From positions 1-64,000 of the forward strand of contig OZ248456.1 of assembly GCA_965234335.1 (NCBI GenBank): a stretch of DNA of 64,000 nt. The letters run 5' to 3'. This document shows positions 62,765-64,000 of the stretch, one piece after another (position 1 is the stretch's first letter; every line of letters begins with the position of its first letter). The notes beneath the pieces were generated by a model that saw only the letters and a list, made by a program, of their open reading frames with translations, ran no database searches and was not told the DNA's origin. The DNA is from Leadbetterella lacustris. GTDB taxonomy: Bacteria > Bacteroidota > Bacteroidia > Cytophagales > Spirosomataceae. The translations under genes were made by a program, and so were the position numbers.

Positions 62765-63616
62765 TTACATCACCCCCATTTTGCCCATTTGATAATCACG
62801 CATGGCTTGCATCAGCTCGGTGGTAGTGTTCATCACAAACGGCCCTTGAGATACCATTGGCTCATTAATAGGATCACCAGCTCCGAATATGATTCTGGAA
62901 GCTGACTGAGCTTTTAAGTCAATATCCGTATTTTTTGTGCCGAAAACCGCCAACTGATGCCCAATGACCAATTTGCCATTTACCAAAACTTCTCCATCGA
63001 TAACGTAGAACAAAACGTTTTTTCCTTCTTCAATTTTTAAAGAAAACTCACCCCCTTCTTTCATGTTGATACTAAACATTTCGAGCCCAGTCAAAGACTT
63101 AGCTGCACCTTTTTTTCCTTGCAAATTGCCAGAAATTACGGCAACCTCGGTTTTGGTGTCCGCACTGATGACCTTCGGAATTTCGTTTTCCTGCAAACCC
63201 TGATAGTTGGGCTGACTCATTTTCAAGGCCGCCGGAAGATTCATCCAAAGCTGAATAATTTCCATTTTACCGCCATTTTCTCGTTGATTTTTCGAAAGAT
63301 TTTCTGAGTGAACAATTCCCCTAGCAGCAGTCATCCATTGTACGCCACCACTTTTTATCACCGACTGATGACCATGCCCATCGGCATGTTCTATTTCGCC
63401 GTCGAGTATAAAGGTCAGTGTCTCGAAACCTCTATGCGGATGTGGCCCAAAGGGTAACCCTTGGTTATGTGGAGCGAATTCATGCGGCCCGTGGTGATGC
63501 AACAGTATAAACGGGCTGATTTGCTCCAATCCAACATCCGGTATGGGCTGATACATCCGGTGTTCTCCCACTCTTTGGGCTGAAGAACTCGTTATTTTTA
63601 TTATTTCTTTTTTCAT
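62765..63616 (-). CDS. Pirin family protein
   Basis: The start at 63616 gives MKKEIIKITSSSAQRVGEHR; nine upstream residues are excluded. The 283-residue bicupin has the metal ligands of pirin in PFGPHPHRGFETLTFILDGE (His-x-His and Glu) and ARGIVHSEN. In bacteria pirins act as redox-responsive regulators or quercetinases; the role here is open. The last ~36 codons recur, degenerate, at 34239-34345 on the far side of the polysaccharide locus. A second pirin-like gene lies upstream on the same strand. Confidence 0.92.
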   Translation of the reverse strand: MKKEIIKITSSSAQRVGEHRMYQPIPDVGLEQISPFILLHHHGPHEFAPHNQGLPFGPHPHRGFETLTFILDGEIEHADGHGHQSVIKSGGVQWMTAARGIVHSENLSKNQRENGGKMEIIQLWMNLPAALKMSQPNYQGLQENEIPKVISADTKTEVAVISGNLQGKKGAAKSLTGLEMFSINMKEGGEFSLKIEEGKNVLFYVIDGEVLVNGKLVIGHQLAVFGTKNTDIDLKAQSASRIIFGAGDPINEPMVSQGPFVMNTTTELMQAMRDYQMGKMGVM

Positions 63617-63629
63617 GATTTCAATTTTC

Positions 63630-63668
63630 TCGCAAAGCCGCAAGGTCGCAAAGAAATTATCATTTCCC
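63630..63668 (-). repeat. Dispersed intergenic repeat, copy 5 (partial)
   Basis: On the minus strand ATGATAATTTCTTTGCGAC and CTTGCGGCTTTGCGAG match the core of the repeat family. It lies between the two pirin-like genes. Confidence 0.6.
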
Positions 63669-63706
63669 GTTGACTCCTACGAATATGCCAAGGATGTTTC
63701 TTCACT

Positions 63707-64000
63707 TTAAAAAACCATCGGGACTTCCATCAATAGTATTTCAGAATCAGCATTCGCCGTTATTTCGAAAGTATGGGTTTCCGAAATACCCAAGCCGTCT
63801 CTTCTCCCTAGTAATTTACCTGCTATTTCTGCCGAACCCTCCAAAATATAGACATAAACGCCATTTTGGGCATTTTTTAATTTGTATGTCAAAGACTTTT
63901 CCGCCGACAAGTCTGACAAAGTAAACCAAGACTGCTGATTTATTTTTATTCCTTCATCTGATGTATCCAACGGAGAAACCACGGTTTGAAATTTGTCTTT
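63707..64000 (-). CDS. Pirin-like protein, C-terminal part (5' end beyond window)
   Basis: The minus-strand frame is open from the right edge to a stop at 63707, about 97 codons. SPLDTSDEGIKINQQSW and NGVYVYILEGSAEIAGKLLG, then RRDGLGISET, match the C-terminal cupin of YhaK/YhhW-type pirins. An internal Met at 63982 gives a shorter frame, but upstream codons (KDKFQTV) continue the family pattern, so the true start is outside. It precedes the intact pirin gene by about 90 bp; the two may be a tandem, cotranscribed pair. Confidence 0.85.
   Translation of the reverse strand, partial: KDKFQTVVSPLDTSDEGIKINQQSWFTLSDLSAEKSLTYKLKNAQNGVYVYILEGSAEIAGKLLGRRDGLGISETHTFEITANADSEILLMEVPMVF

Noticed and set aside
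1..64000. tRNA genes, CRISPR arrays, rRNA
   Set aside because: Looked for cloverleaf-like ends near the island borders and for regularly spaced repeats; none were recognised by eye. A tRNAscan and a repeat-finder run would settle this.

Overview
The window reads as chromosomal DNA of a Bacteroidota bacterium, probably order Cytophagales (the order is an inference). The signs are a SusC/SusD pair, Bacteroidetes-type -7 promoter elements (TAnnTTTG), a DUF4270 lipoprotein beside a one-domain glycogen-synthase-like gene and glmS, many lipoproteins with short signal peptides, and AT-rich spacers. No tRNA, rRNA or CRISPR array was recognised.

Layout. (1) 1-2081: the minus-strand gene of a large serine recombinase runs off the left edge. 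It is bracketed by a 297-bp inverted repeat (78-374 and 1785-2081) that copies part of its own 3' coding region; the right copy ends inside the last codons of glmS. (2) 2070-34095: core genome. It holds glmS, a DUF4270 lipoprotein, a GT5-N protein, an M61 peptidase, rpmH-rnpA, a C-terminal processing protease with tsaB, hpf, secreted proteins, a DUF885 lipoprotein, htpG, an FKBP lipoprotein, a DoxX-like protein, a two-component system, a sodium/solute symporter, an acyl-CoA ligase, a trypsin-like protease, an amidohydrolase and an M14 carboxypeptidase. About 1.2 kb at 15029-16277 looks like decayed coding DNA. (3) About 34346-62764: a 28-kb polysaccharide utilisation locus (PUL). (4) 62765-64000: an intact pirin gene and a second, truncated pirin-like gene.

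The PUL encodes SusC/SusD, two heparinase II/III-type proteins, two BNR_4 beta-propeller proteins, a PL8-type lyase, a CE15 glucuronoyl esterase, a GH43-like propeller, a GH116-like glycosidase, a sulfatase, two enolase-superfamily proteins and two secreted proteins of unknown function. Together they suggest stepwise breakdown of a sulfated, esterified, uronic-acid-rich polysaccharide: sulfate and ester removal, beta-elimination by several lyases, glycosidase trimming, import through SusCD and sugar-acid dehydration. The exact substrate cannot be read from sequence. No dedicated regulator and no recognisable GH88/GH105 unsaturated uronyl hydrolase is present.

The most notable structures are: the recombinase with an inverted copy of its own 3' end at the glmS terminus; a degenerate copy of the pirin 3' end (34239-34345) on the far side of the PUL from the intact pirin gene, making the locus look like an inserted island; a dispersed ~85-bp intergenic repeat in five copies, two of which tightly bracket an enolase-superfamily gene; and a perfect 13-bp-stem hairpin just downstream of susD.
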